42,484 nucleotides of DNA. It comes from an uncultured Flavobacteriales bacterium (lineage in GTDB: Bacteria; Bacteroidota; Bacteroidia; Flavobacteriales_E; Vicingaceae). The notes under the pieces are model-generated. The model was given only the letters and a program-made list of their open reading frames with translations. It did not search any database and had not been told where the DNA came from. Below are positions 8,375-17,128 of this stretch, piece after piece. The translations under genes were made by a program, and so were the position numbers. Location of the stretch: positions 1-42,484 of the forward strand of contig CAJWVX010000010.1 in the NCBI GenBank assembly GCA_913048175.1. Reading direction: 5' to 3'. Position 1 is the first letter of the stretch. Each line of letters opens with the position of its first letter.

Positions 8375-9304
8375 ATGCAAAAAATAGTTCTATTAATATT
8401 AACCTTGGCATTTTTGCCTTTTTTTTCACAAGCTCAAAAGTGGAAAAGACAGAGGAAAGAATATAGTTTTGGTATTGGTGCATCTAATTTTTTAGGAGAT
8501 TTAGGTGGGAGAAATCAAGTTGGAACAAATTTTGTTCAAGATTTTGATCTTAAAGCTACTCGTTATGCTATAGAATTAGGTTATCGCTACCAATTTGCAA
8601 GAGATTTTTATCTTAAAGGAAGTTTAAGTTATATTAAGGTGAGTGGTTCTGATGCTTTAACAGATGAGCCTTACAGATCTGCTAGGCAACTAAATTTCAA
8701 ATCCAATATGATTGAGTTAGGAGGTCAGATAGAGTACAAGATTATTAGTCAAAAAGCAGGTCATTTATATCAATTAAGAGGGGTAAGAGGTAAAAAGTGG
8801 TTTAGATTTGAGGTTTATACTTTGGTAGGAATAGGTGTTCTTTGGTTCGATCCTAAAGGAGAGAGAGATGGGAAATGGTATAGTTTAGCTCCATTGAACA
8901 CTGAAGGGCAAGGTCAAATAAATGGAATTAGCGATTATAGTCAGTTTACCGCAGTTATTCCTTATGGATTAGGTATAAAGAGAAGTTTGGGTAACGGTGC
9001 AAAATCTAGGTATTATGGAACTTGGAGTATTAGCTTAGAATTAACAATGAGAAAAACTTTTTCTGATTACATTGATGACGTGAGTAATGTATACTACGAT
9101 TCTGATGGTATTGGTTATCAGAATGTGCCAGAAGCTAGTGAAGCATCTATTTATTTTTCTGATCCATCAAATACTTATAATAATGGTGGTTATGGCGAGC
9201 CACAACAAAGAGGTGATGCTTCTGATAATGACGCGTATATGTTAGGTGTAATTTCAATTAATTACAAGCCATCAAGAAGAAGAAGAAATCTATCTAAGTT
9301 CTAA
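8375..9304 (+). CDS. DUF6089-family envelope protein (first copy)
   Basis: 309 residues with a signal peptide (about 1-20, ending SQAQ). After it comes EYSFGIGASNFLGDLGG and then alternating aromatic and glycine-rich strands ending in YMLGVISINYKP, the pattern of a small outer-membrane beta barrel. I recognise it as the DUF6089 family that sits just upstream of uppS-bamA in many Bacteroidota. Molecular function unknown. A second, shorter relative follows at 9369, suggesting tandem duplication. The C-terminus is basic (RRRR), which is unusual for a barrel end. Confidence 0.75.
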   Translation: MQKIVLLILTLAFLPFFSQAQKWKRQRKEYSFGIGASNFLGDLGGRNQVGTNFVQDFDLKATRYAIELGYRYQFARDFYLKGSLSYIKVSGSDALTDEPYRSARQLNFKSNMIELGGQIEYKIISQKAGHLYQLRGVRGKKWFRFEVYTLVGIGVLWFDPKGERDGKWYSLAPLNTEGQGQINGISDYSQFTAVIPYGLGIKRSLGNGAKSRYYGTWSISLELTMRKTFSDYIDDVSNVYYDSDGIGYQNVPEASEASIYFSDPSNTYNNGGYGEPQQRGDASDNDAYMLGVISINYKPSRRRRNLSKF

Positions 9305-9368
9305 AATATTTTTTAAATCAAAATAAAAAGTACTTTAATTATTAAATCTCCGTTTATTGGGGGTAAAT

Positions 9369-10082
9369 ATGAATATGAGATTTAAAAAGCTATTTTTTTT
9401 TGTTTTTGTTCTAACTAACTGTTCTGTGTTCGCTCAACATTCGGAAGTTGGAATTTTGTTAGGGACTTCTTATTATCTTGGGGAAGTAAATCCTGCAATA
9501 CACTTAGTTAATGAGGTTAAGCCTTCTGCAGGAGTTTTTTATAGAAAGAATATGAATAAAAGATATTCATTGAGAGGTGGAGTTAATTATGTAAGGCTTT
9601 CAGCTTCAGATCAAATGAGTGGTTCAGAACTTAGCCGGTATAGAGATCTAACATTTTCAGCTAACTTATTTGAAGGTTATGGTATTTTGGAATTTAATTT
9701 TATTCCATATCAAATCAATAACTATTCAACCTCACCTTTTTCCCCTTATGTTTTTATAGGGGTGTCCGTTTTTTATACTTCTATTGATGTAGACGAAAAG
9801 GTAGAATATAAACGTGAGGAGGATATCGTTGATATTTTTGCTGCCCCAGCAATACCATTTGGATTTGGTGTTAAATTTAATTTTGCAGAAAATTTGGGTC
9901 TAGGAATAGAGTGGGGGATGAGAAAAACTTTTACCGATAAACTTGACGGATTACCAACAACATACGAGAATAATTATCAGCTGAGTAATTCTCAAAATAA
10001 CGATTGGTACTCAATTGTTGGAATAACTCTTAATTATAAATTTTTAACAAAAAGAGATAACTGCCCAGGTGTTATTAATTAG
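9369..10082 (+). CDS. DUF6089-family envelope protein (second copy)
   Basis: About 237 residues. I start at ATG 9369; ATG 9375 is nearly as good, and a TTG at 9357 is less likely. Signal peptide to about SVFAQ, then EVGILLGTSYYLGEVNPA, RGGVNYVRLSASD and MRKTFTDKLDG, which parallel GIGASNFLGDLGG, KGSLSYIKVSGSD and MRKTFSDYIDD of the preceding protein. A small outer-membrane barrel of unknown function, clearly a diverged paralogue of its neighbour. Ends five bases before an upstream ATG of the uppS frame. Confidence 0.75.
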   Translation: MNMRFKKLFFFVFVLTNCSVFAQHSEVGILLGTSYYLGEVNPAIHLVNEVKPSAGVFYRKNMNKRYSLRGGVNYVRLSASDQMSGSELSRYRDLTFSANLFEGYGILEFNFIPYQINNYSTSPFSPYVFIGVSVFYTSIDVDEKVEYKREEDIVDIFAAPAIPFGFGVKFNFAENLGLGIEWGMRKTFTDKLDGLPTTYENNYQLSNSQNNDWYSIVGITLNYKFLTKRDNCPGVIN

Positions 10083-10126
10083 TAATAATGCTATATTTGT
10101 CCGACCTTAAAAAAAGGTATATTTTA

Positions 10127-10870
10127 ATGGATTACAAATCTCAAATAAATATTAAAGAAGTTCCTGGTCATGTAGCCATTATTATGGATGGAAATGGGCG
10201 TTGGGCAAAACAGCACAATAAGCCTAGAATTTTCGGGCATAAAAATGGCGTATTTTCTGTTAGAAGTGTTGTTGAGGGAGCTGGAGAGATTGGTTTAAAG
10301 TATTTAACTTTATATGCTTTTAGTACAGAAAACTGGAAACGGCCCAAGATTGAAGTAGCTGCATTAATGCAGCTACTGGTAGCAACGATCAGTAATGAAG
10401 TTTCTGCTTTAAATAAAAATAATGTTAGATTATTAACTATTGGTGATTTAAGTAGCTTGCCAGGGAACTGTGAAAAGGAGTTGCAAAAAGCAATGGATAA
10501 AACAAAGGGTAATACGGGTTTAAGCTTAATACTTGCACTGAGTTATAGTTCTAAGACTGAGATTATAAATGCTGTTAAAAAAATTGCTTCTGATGTAGTT
10601 GAAAATGCATTAACCATTGAGGATATTAATGATTCGGTTTTCAATAGTTATTTAGATACTGCTGTAATTGAAGATCCACAATTATTGATAAGAACTAGTG
10701 GAGAATATAGGTTGAGTAATTTTTTATTATGGCAAATAGCTTATTCTGAGCTTTATTTTACAGATAAGTTTTGGCCAGACTTTACTAAGGAAGATTTATT
10801 TAAAGCAATAGTTGATTATCAGGGAAGGGAAAGAAGATTTGGTTTGACAAGTGAACAAGTAGGTAAATAA
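10127..10870 (+). CDS. uppS: Isoprenyl transferase (undecaprenyl diphosphate synthase)
   Basis: 247 residues. Cis-prenyltransferase making the C55 lipid carrier for peptidoglycan and surface polysaccharides. Motifs: HVAIIMDGNGRWAKQ (catalytic Asp21), YLTLYAFSTENWKRP, and RTSGEYRLSNFLLWQ-AYSE near the C-terminus. I choose ATG 10127 (MDYKSQINIKEVPGH), which matches usual family starts; an in-frame ATG at 10088 would add 13 residues. The stop overlaps the bamA start by one base (TAATG), so the two are translationally coupled. Confidence 0.95.
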   Translation: MDYKSQINIKEVPGHVAIIMDGNGRWAKQHNKPRIFGHKNGVFSVRSVVEGAGEIGLKYLTLYAFSTENWKRPKIEVAALMQLLVATISNEVSALNKNNVRLLTIGDLSSLPGNCEKELQKAMDKTKGNTGLSLILALSYSSKTEIINAVKKIASDVVENALTIEDINDSVFNSYLDTAVIEDPQLLIRTSGEYRLSNFLLWQIAYSELYFTDKFWPDFTKEDLFKAIVDYQGRERRFGLTSEQVGK

Positions 10871-13374
10871 TGAGAAAGTATATATATATAATTTTAATGA
10901 TGCTTACTCCGTTTATGGTGAAAGCTCAATTTTCAATAAATTCTGGTTTGGATGACATCAGTTACTCAAATCCTCAAGAATATGAAATAGGGGGGCTTAC
11001 TATTTCAGGAGTCAATTATTTTAATTCGGCAACTATTAAAGGTATTTCTGGTCTTGCTGTTGGGGACAAAATAACTGTTCCTGGAGATAAAACAATGAAC
11101 GCTATAAAAAGCTTATGGGAACAAAAACTTTTTGCAGATGTAGAGTTAAGAGCAACTAAAATTGAAGGCGAAAAGATATTCTTAGAGATAAAGATTACTG
11201 AATTGCCAAGGTTGACAAAGTTTAAATTTACGGGGGTAAAAAAGGCTAAACAAAAAGATTTAAGAGAAGAGATTGAATTAATAAGGGGAAAGGTTGTGAC
11301 AGAAAACCTGTTAATCAATACAAAAAATAAAGTTGAAAATTATTATGTTAAAAAAGGGTTTTTAGATGCTAATGTAGTTATTGCCCAACAGGTAGATACT
11401 TCGGTTCAAAACAATGTTATTTTAATTATTAATGTTAAAAAAGGTTTAAGAGTAAAAGTTAAGGATATTAATTTTTCTGGAAATAAAGCTCTTAAATCAA
11501 GTAAATTAAGAAGGTCTTTAGAGGAAACGAAAAGGGCTAGATCTTATAATATATTTACAATCTCAAAGTATATTCCTAAATTATATAAATCAGATAAGCC
11601 AGCTATAATTGATCAGTATAATGAAAAAGGGTACAGAGATGCAAAAATTTCTTTTGATAGTGTTGCTAGAGTTAGTGATAAAAGGGTAAGTATTGATATT
11701 AATATAGAAGAAGGAAGCCAGTATTATTTTAGAGATATTAAATGGGTTGGAAACAGCGTTCATTCCACAAAAGTTTTAGATCGTATTTTAGACATTAAAA
11801 AGGGAGATATCTACAATAAGAAAACTCTTGATTCAAGATTATTAATGAATCAAAATGGTAGAGATGTTAGTTCATTATATTTAGATGATGGATACTTGTT
11901 TTTTCAGGTAAATGCTGTAGAAGTTAAGATAGAAAATGATTCTATTGATTTTGAAATGAGAATTTACGAAGGAAAACAAGCTCGAGTAAATCGAGTAATA
12001 ATTGTAGGGAATGATAAAACCAACGATCACGTTATTCGAAGAGAAATAAGAACATTGCCAGGTGAATTGTTTAGCCGTTCAGATATTATTAGAACACAAA
12101 GAGAGTTAATGCAGTTAGGATATTTTAATCCTGAGACGATGGGTGTTAACCCGAAACCAAATCAAGAAAATGGAACTGTAGATATTGAATATGTTTTAGA
12201 AGAAAAGCCATCAGATCAGATTGAACTTTCTGGAGGCTGGGGAGGAGGACGAATTGTTGGTTCTTTAGGAGTTTCTTTTAATAATTTTTCTGCTCGTAAC
12301 TTATTTAAAAAAGGAGCTTGGAGACCATTGCCTGCAGGAGATGGTCAACGATTAGCTTTAAGAGCTCAATCAACAGGTTTAGGTTACCAATCTTACAGTA
12401 TGTCTTTTACTGAACCATGGTTGGGAGGAAGAAAACCTAATTCTTTAAGTGTTAGTTTAACGCATGTTAATTTAAATAACACTAACACATCAACAGACTT
12501 TACTCAGTCCTTTAAATCTTACGGAGTAGCAGTAGGTTTAGGTAGGAGGTTAAAGTTTCCTGATGATTATTTTACGTTGTATAATGAAGTTTCCTACCAA
12601 TACTACGTAATAGACAATTATACGGTATTAAATGGTTTTTCAGATGGGTTTGCTAATAACTTAAGTTTTAAACATGTACTTTCTAGAAGCTCTGCTGGTC
12701 CAAGTCCAATATACCCAACAACAGGTTCTACAACTACTTTAACTTTAAAACATACGTTGCCTTATTCTTGGGTAAGATTTCAAGATGAAACTTATACAGA
12801 CTTAACAGTTCAGCAAAGAAATTTATTTGTTGAGTATCATAAATGGAAATTTCAAACATCTTGGTTCTCTAAGTTAACTCATGGCAAAAGGGCATTTGTT
12901 TTAAATACAAAAGCAGGATTCGGATATTTAGGGTCTTTTAATAAAGATTTAGGAACAACACCATTCGAAAGATTTTATTTAGGGGGTGATGGCTTATCTG
13001 GAGTGAACCAATTTGTAGCAACAGAGGTTATTGCTTTAAGAGGTTATGGATCAGGAGATTTATCACCAAGTTCTGGAGCAACTTTTGTTAATAAATATAC
13101 TGCAGAATTAAGGTATCCATTCTCTTTAAACCCTAGTGCTACAATTTATGGCTTGGTATTTGGAGAAGCAGGAAACTCATGGGATACTTTTGATAAGGTT
13201 AATCCTTTTGAAGTTTATAAATCTGCTGGTGTGGGAATTAGAATTTTTATGCCAATGTTTGGACTGTTAGGATTAGATTGGGGGTATCGATTTGATGATA
13301 TACCTGGAAGAACTGATCCAAATAGTAATACAGAAATACACTTTAGTATTGGTGGAAGCATAAACGGATGGTAA
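10870..13374 (+). CDS. bamA: Outer membrane protein assembly factor BamA
   Basis: 834 residues. Central Omp85 component of the BAM complex that inserts beta-barrel proteins into the outer membrane. Signal peptide about 1-19 (MVKAQ). Five POTRA repeats are suggested between about 40 and 440 (strands such as ITELPRLTKFKFTGVKKAK, VKDINFSGNKALKSSKLRR and VNRVIIVGNDKTNDHVIRR). The barrel follows from about 450, with FERFYLGGDGLSG...LRGYGSG near 690-730 and a terminal strand ending in Trp. Coupled to uppS by TAATG and followed by two periplasmic chaperone genes, the usual envelope-biogenesis order. Confidence 0.96.
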   Translation: MRKYIYIILMMLTPFMVKAQFSINSGLDDISYSNPQEYEIGGLTISGVNYFNSATIKGISGLAVGDKITVPGDKTMNAIKSLWEQKLFADVELRATKIEGEKIFLEIKITELPRLTKFKFTGVKKAKQKDLREEIELIRGKVVTENLLINTKNKVENYYVKKGFLDANVVIAQQVDTSVQNNVILIINVKKGLRVKVKDINFSGNKALKSSKLRRSLEETKRARSYNIFTISKYIPKLYKSDKPAIIDQYNEKGYRDAKISFDSVARVSDKRVSIDINIEEGSQYYFRDIKWVGNSVHSTKVLDRILDIKKGDIYNKKTLDSRLLMNQNGRDVSSLYLDDGYLFFQVNAVEVKIENDSIDFEMRIYEGKQARVNRVIIVGNDKTNDHVIRREIRTLPGELFSRSDIIRTQRELMQLGYFNPETMGVNPKPNQENGTVDIEYVLEEKPSDQIELSGGWGGGRIVGSLGVSFNNFSARNLFKKGAWRPLPAGDGQRLALRAQSTGLGYQSYSMSFTEPWLGGRKPNSLSVSLTHVNLNNTNTSTDFTQSFKSYGVAVGLGRRLKFPDDYFTLYNEVSYQYYVIDNYTVLNGFSDGFANNLSFKHVLSRSSAGPSPIYPTTGSTTTLTLKHTLPYSWVRFQDETYTDLTVQQRNLFVEYHKWKFQTSWFSKLTHGKRAFVLNTKAGFGYLGSFNKDLGTTPFERFYLGGDGLSGVNQFVATEVIALRGYGSGDLSPSSGATFVNKYTAELRYPFSLNPSATIYGLVFGEAGNSWDTFDKVNPFEVYKSAGVGIRIFMPMFGLLGLDWGYRFDDIPGRTDPNSNTEIHFSIGGSINGW

Positions 13375-13416
13375 TTAGTTATAAATCCGCTGAAGTTTTA
13401 CTCGGCAATTAAAGTT

Positions 13417-13422
13417 AGGAGG
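13417..13422 (+). promoter_or_regulatory. Strong Shine-Dalgarno site before ompH
   Basis: AGGAGG, eight bases before the ATG at 13431. Such a perfect site is unusual here: the other genes of the window lack it. It suggests high translation of this chaperone. Confidence 0.6.
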
Positions 13423-13430
13423 AAATTAGT

Positions 13431-13970
13431 ATGTTTAAGAGTTTAAAAAAAATTGGAATAGTTGGAGCATTTTTGCTAACGTCAACATTTGCGTTTAGTC
13501 AAAGTTTTGCATACGTAGATACGGAGTATATTTTAGAAAATATTCCAGATTACAAAGATGCTCAGGGAGAGTTAGATAAATTGTCTATTGAATGGCAAAA
13601 ACAACTTGAAAGGAGATATTCTGAAATTGATAAGATGTACAAAAATTATCAAGCAGAACAAATTCTACTTACCGAAGATATGAAGGTGAAGCGAGAAGAT
13701 GAAATCATTAAAAAAGAAAAAGCTGCTAAAGAATATCAAAAAGTAAAATTTGGTGTAGATGGTGAATTATTTCAGAAAAGAAAAGAGTTAGTAAAACCAT
13801 TACAAGATAAAGTTTATAAAGCAATAAGTGAAATTGCTAATTACAAAAAGTTAGGTGTAATATTTGATAAGGCAAGTGCTTTAACGATGTTGTATACAAA
13901 CCCTAAATATAATGTAAGTGATGACGTATTAAAAAAAATGGGTTACAAGCCTGGAGAAACAAAACAATAA
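13431..13970 (+). CDS. OmpH/Skp-family periplasmic chaperone (first copy)
   Basis: 179 residues. Signal peptide about 1-23 (FAFSQ), then FAYVDTEYILENIPDYKDAQ, the beta strand that opens the Skp trimer body, followed by a long charged coiled coil (about 45-125) forming the tentacles, and a C-terminal strand region (LGVIFDKASALTMLY). Skp holds unfolded outer-membrane proteins for BamA, which is encoded just upstream. A tandem paralogue follows after 33 bases. The start is fixed by the signal peptide and the AGGAGG site. Confidence 0.9.
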   Translation: MFKSLKKIGIVGAFLLTSTFAFSQSFAYVDTEYILENIPDYKDAQGELDKLSIEWQKQLERRYSEIDKMYKNYQAEQILLTEDMKVKREDEIIKKEKAAKEYQKVKFGVDGELFQKRKELVKPLQDKVYKAISEIANYKKLGVIFDKASALTMLYTNPKYNVSDDVLKKMGYKPGETKQ

Positions 13971-14003
13971 TATATATTTAACAATTAATTAATTACAAGA
14001 AAG

Positions 14004-14516
14004 ATGAGAACAATAAAAATAACACTACTAATGGTTGTAGTTGCTTTATCAACTACAGCAATGGCACAAAAAAGTGCAAAAATTGGACATATTAATTCTA
14101 ATGAATTATTAACAGCAATGCCAGAAAGAACTGCTGTTCAAAAGGATTTAGAAGATTATGCAAATGAATTAAAGGTTACGTTAGATGTAATGAGAAAAGA
14201 GTATGAAACAAAAGTAGGGGCTTTTCAGAGTAAACAAGATGTAATGACTGATATCATTAAGGATAGCAAGATTAAAGAAATTACAGATTTAGAAAAAAGA
14301 ATTACAGAGTTTCAACAAACAGCAGAAGCAGATTTACAAAAGAAAGAACAAGCTTTGTTGCAGCCAATTATTGATAAAGCTAAACAAGCTATTGATGATG
14401 TTGCTAAAGCTGAAGGGTACACTTATGTATTAGATTCTAGCGTTGGAGTTGTATTGTACTCTGTTGATAGTGATAATATTTTAGCTAAGGTTAAAACTAA
14501 ATTAGGTATTCAGTAA
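14004..14516 (+). CDS. OmpH/Skp-family periplasmic chaperone (second copy)
   Basis: 170 residues. Signal peptide about 1-21 (TAMAQ), then AKIGHINSNELLTAMPERTA, a coiled coil of Lys/Glu/Gln-rich helices (about 45-130) and the closing strand YTYVLDSSVGVVLYS. Same fold and probably the same role as the preceding gene, delivering barrel proteins to BamA. The pair could form different trimers or divide clients. A rho-independent terminator begins 17 bases after the stop, marking the end of the uppS-bamA-ompH transcript. Confidence 0.9.
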   Translation: MRTIKITLLMVVVALSTTAMAQKSAKIGHINSNELLTAMPERTAVQKDLEDYANELKVTLDVMRKEYETKVGAFQSKQDVMTDIIKDSKIKEITDLEKRITEFQQTAEADLQKKEQALLQPIIDKAKQAIDDVAKAEGYTYVLDSSVGVVLYSVDSDNILAKVKTKLGIQ

Positions 14517-14533
14517 GAAAATATACTTAACTT

Positions 14534-14562
14534 AATCCCGGCTTTTAGTCGGGATTTTTTTT
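14534..14562 (+). terminator. Rho-independent terminator after the ompH pair
   Basis: Stem AATCCCG (14534-14540) pairs with CGGGATT (14550-14556) around a nine-base loop, followed by an uninterrupted T run to 14562. The murI start codon is at 14571, only eight bases after the T run. Confidence 0.85.
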
Positions 14563-14570
14563 GCTTTATT

Positions 14571-15374
14571 TTGAATAAAAACAATATAAATAATATCGCA
14601 CCTATTGGGATTTTTGATTCTGGTTTAGGAGGGCTTTCAATTTGTCAAGAGATTGTTACTCTTCTTCCAAATGAATCCATGATATATTTAGCAGATAGTG
14701 CAAATACTCCTTATGGAGAAAAAAGCCAACAAGAAATAGTTAGTTTAAGTATTAAAAATACGGAGCTTCTTATTGCCCTTGGATGTAAAATTATAATTGT
14801 TGCCTGCAATACTGCAACAACTAATGCAATTAGTAATCTAAGAGAGCATTATGATATTCCTTTTATTGGAATAGAGCCTGCCACTAAACCTGCAGCCTTA
14901 AAAACTCAAACTGGAAAAATAGGTGTATTGGCTACTAAAGGAACCTTAAAGAGTGATTTGTTTATTACCACATCTAATCAATTTAGAGGGCATTTAGAGA
15001 TTTTTGAAGCAGAGGGCTTTAACTTAGTTAGATTAATAGAAAAGGGTGATTTAAAAGCAACAGTTCCCTTACTTAAAGAATACCTTGCCCCAATGATTGA
15101 TGCAGGGGTTGATAACATTGTTTTAGGATGTACGCATTATCCATTTTTAATTCCATTAATTAAAGAGTTAGTTCCAAATAATGTAGCTATAATAGATTCA
15201 GGTAAAGCTGTTGCGAAGCAAACATTAAATATTTTGAGATCTGAAGGCTTATTAAATTCTTCAGTTTCTGCGGTAACAAGATTTTTTTATACAAATGGTA
15301 AACAAGAATTATTAGAAGCCTTTTTAAAAAAAATTGAACTACCTAGTAACTCAGTTTCCTTTAAATATTTTTAG
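14571..15374 (+). CDS. murI: Glutamate racemase
   Basis: 267 residues. Converts L- to D-glutamate for peptidoglycan in the cytoplasm. Motifs: PIGIFDSGLGGLSI (Asp15-Ser16), VACNTATTNAI with catalytic Cys79, and VLGCTHYPFL with the second catalytic Cys187 and His189. The start is a TTG; no in-frame ATG exists before the essential N-terminal motif. The TTG begins eight bases after the ompH terminator, so murI is expressed either by read-through or from a very short or absent leader. Its 3' end overlaps bshA on the other strand by 14 bases. Confidence 0.95.
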   Translation: MNKNNINNIAPIGIFDSGLGGLSICQEIVTLLPNESMIYLADSANTPYGEKSQQEIVSLSIKNTELLIALGCKIIIVACNTATTNAISNLREHYDIPFIGIEPATKPAALKTQTGKIGVLATKGTLKSDLFITTSNQFRGHLEIFEAEGFNLVRLIEKGDLKATVPLLKEYLAPMIDAGVDNIVLGCTHYPFLIPLIKELVPNNVAIIDSGKAVAKQTLNILRSEGLLNSSVSAVTRFFYTNGKQELLEAFLKKIELPSNSVSFKYF

Positions 15375-16494
15375 TAATCAGGCTTCTATATAACTCTTCA
15401 TATTGTGGAAGAACAGTATGTAGATCAAATACTTTGGCTTGTTTATAAGCCCCTTCTTTAAATTGATTAAGTGTAGTGTCATTAGTAAGGATTTTTATGG
15501 CATTTTCTGCCATAGATTGAACATCACCTACATCACTTAAGAAGCCAGAAACACCATCTTTATTAACTTCAGGAATACCTCCTGTATTTGTCGATATTAC
15601 TGGTGTTTTTGCAGCCATAGCCTCTAATGCTGCTAAACCAAAGCTTTCAGATTCAGACGGTAAAATAAATACGTCTGCAATAGATAAAATACGTTCTGTG
15701 TCTTTAACTTTTCCTAAGAATTTTACAAGATGGCAGATCTCTAATTCTCTACAAAGTATTTCTAATCTACTTCTTTCTGGTCCATCACCAACCATCAATA
15801 ACCTTACTGGTTTTTGTTTTCTAACGATATCAAAAATCCTAAGAACATCTTCTGTTCGTTTTACCTTTCTGAAATTAGAAACATGTATTAAAATTTTTTC
15901 GCCATCAGGAGCAAAAGAATTTTTAAGTTCAGTGGTATCTTTATCCGTATTGTATTGTTCTAAACAGATAAAGTTTGGAATCACTTCAATATCCCTTTTA
16001 ATATTAAAGAGGTTTAATGTATCTTGTTTAAGACTATCTGATACGGCTGTTACAGCATTTGATTCGTTTATGGCAAAAGTAATAACAGGAGCAAATGACG
16101 CATCTTTACCAACCAACGTAATATCGGTGCCGTGTAGTGTGGTAACAAAAGGTATATTAATTCCTTCAGATTTTAAAATATGCTGAGCCATATAGGCAGC
16201 TGAAGCGTGAGGTATGGCATAATGAACGTGTAAAAGGTCTAATTTTTCGAATTTAACAACATCAACTAATTTACTTGTAAGAACAAGTTCGTAAGGTTGA
16301 TAATCAAATAATGGATAATCGGATACTTTTACTTCGTGATAAAAAATATTTTCAGAAAAGATGTCTAGTCTAACGGGTTGTTGGTAAGTTATAAAATGAA
16401 TTTTATGGCCTTTAGAAGCTAAGGCTTTTCCTAACTCTGTAGCAACCACACCACTACCACCAAATGTTGGATAACACACAATTCCTATATTCAT
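15361..16494 (-). CDS. bshA: N-acetyl-alpha-D-glucosaminyl L-malate synthase BshA
   Basis: 377 residues, GT-B fold, glycosyltransferase family 4. Couples UDP-GlcNAc to L-malate, the first step of bacillithiol synthesis. The N-terminus MNIGIVCYPTFGGSGVVATELG is highly characteristic of BshA rather than of generic GT4 enzymes, as is HVHYAIPHASAA. The donor-site block is SESFGLAALEAMA followed by NTGGIPEV. Convergent with murI with a 14-base overlap. A -7 like element sits 22 bases upstream of the start. Confidence 0.93.
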   Translation of the reverse strand: MNIGIVCYPTFGGSGVVATELGKALASKGHKIHFITYQQPVRLDIFSENIFYHEVKVSDYPLFDYQPYELVLTSKLVDVVKFEKLDLLHVHYAIPHASAAYMAQHILKSEGINIPFVTTLHGTDITLVGKDASFAPVITFAINESNAVTAVSDSLKQDTLNLFNIKRDIEVIPNFICLEQYNTDKDTTELKNSFAPDGEKILIHVSNFRKVKRTEDVLRIFDIVRKQKPVRLLMVGDGPERSRLEILCRELEICHLVKFLGKVKDTERILSIADVFILPSESESFGLAALEAMAAKTPVISTNTGGIPEVNKDGVSGFLSDVGDVQSMAENAIKILTNDTTLNQFKEGAYKQAKVFDLHTVLPQYEELYRSLITKNI

Positions 16495-16515
16495 ATTAAG
16501 CGTTTAATTAAAAAA

Positions 16516-16523
16516 CAAATATA
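16516..16523 (-). promoter_or_regulatory. bshA: Candidate -7 element upstream of bshA
   Basis: Reads TATATTTG on the minus strand, matching TAnnTTTG, 22 bases upstream of the bshA ATG. No clear -33 TTG at the expected spacing. Confidence 0.4.
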
Positions 16524-16544
16524 CTTAAATAGCAATTGTCTTTT

Positions 16545-17060
16545 TTATTGTCTTCTGGTTATCCTTGTTCTATTATTGGATTGCTTTAATATTTTTTCTC
16601 TAGCCTTAATTTCTGATTTTCTATTTGGAATTAAAGCTTCAATACTTGCTCTTAATTTAGTGGTTATATCTGTATATTTTTTTGATAAATTACAGTCATA
16701 CTAGATGCCTTAATTGTTATTGGTTAATCAGAAGAGTTTAGTAATTTAAAACTCACATCTAAAATGTTTTCTCATGTTTTTCTGGGAGATTTAAAAGTTG
16801 GAAAGCACATAAAATGTTAAGGTTTACTGATTCGTGTTTGTTTCGAGTATTCAATAATTCATTCTGTAATTTAGGAATTTGTTTTTGTAAAATAAAAGAT
16901 ATTGGCCATGCAGCTCTTTGAGTTATTTGGAACAGTGCCTTAAGTAAAAAGGTTATTAACTATTTCATTTTTTTTTGAATAACTAGATGCTTATGTTATA
17001 ATAATCGTTTTAGTTCCTTTTGAATGATCTTTTTTAAGAGTGCTCTAAAATTAATAAAGT
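16545..17060 (-). pseudogene. Decayed HEAT-like repeat protein gene
   Basis: This stretch has no intact gene, but its minus strand keeps coherent protein segments in different frames. One (stop at 16759-16761, open to about 16940) contains ITQRAAWPISF, IPKLQNELL and LNLPEKHEKTF. The other (16545-16700) contains KKYTDITTKLRASIEALIP and KAREKILKQS, then a stop. They resemble the first and last parts of a helical, HEAT-like protein of about 170-180 residues that I recall from Bacteroidota (a TQRAAWPLSY-like motif, a P-E---EL...IE--LP helix pair and a C-terminal R--KIL helix). Upstream, 16960-17060 holds weaker matches with stops. The two frames and several in-frame stops indicate a dead gene. 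Confidence 0.6.
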
Positions 17061-17103
17061 AAATTTAGAAAATAATTTTCAAGAGTAACATCCGTTATTT
17101 TAG

Positions 17104-17111
17104 TAAATTTG
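17104..17111 (+). promoter_or_regulatory. Candidate -7 element for the small membrane protein gene
   Basis: TAAATTTG, matching TAnnTTTG, 17 bases upstream of the ATG at 17129. The -33 position has no exact TTG. Confidence 0.4.
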
Positions 17112-17128
17112 AATTCATACTTTTAATT

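Noticed and set aside
10088-10126. Upstream ATG as the uppS start
   Set aside because: The extra 13 residues (MLYLSDLKKRYIL) do not fit the family; the ATG at 10127 does, and a -7 like TATATTTG overlaps the upstream one.
15698-16186. 162-codon plus-strand frame opposite bshA
   Set aside because: Antisense to a well-conserved glycosyltransferase; no start context and no recognisable protein features.
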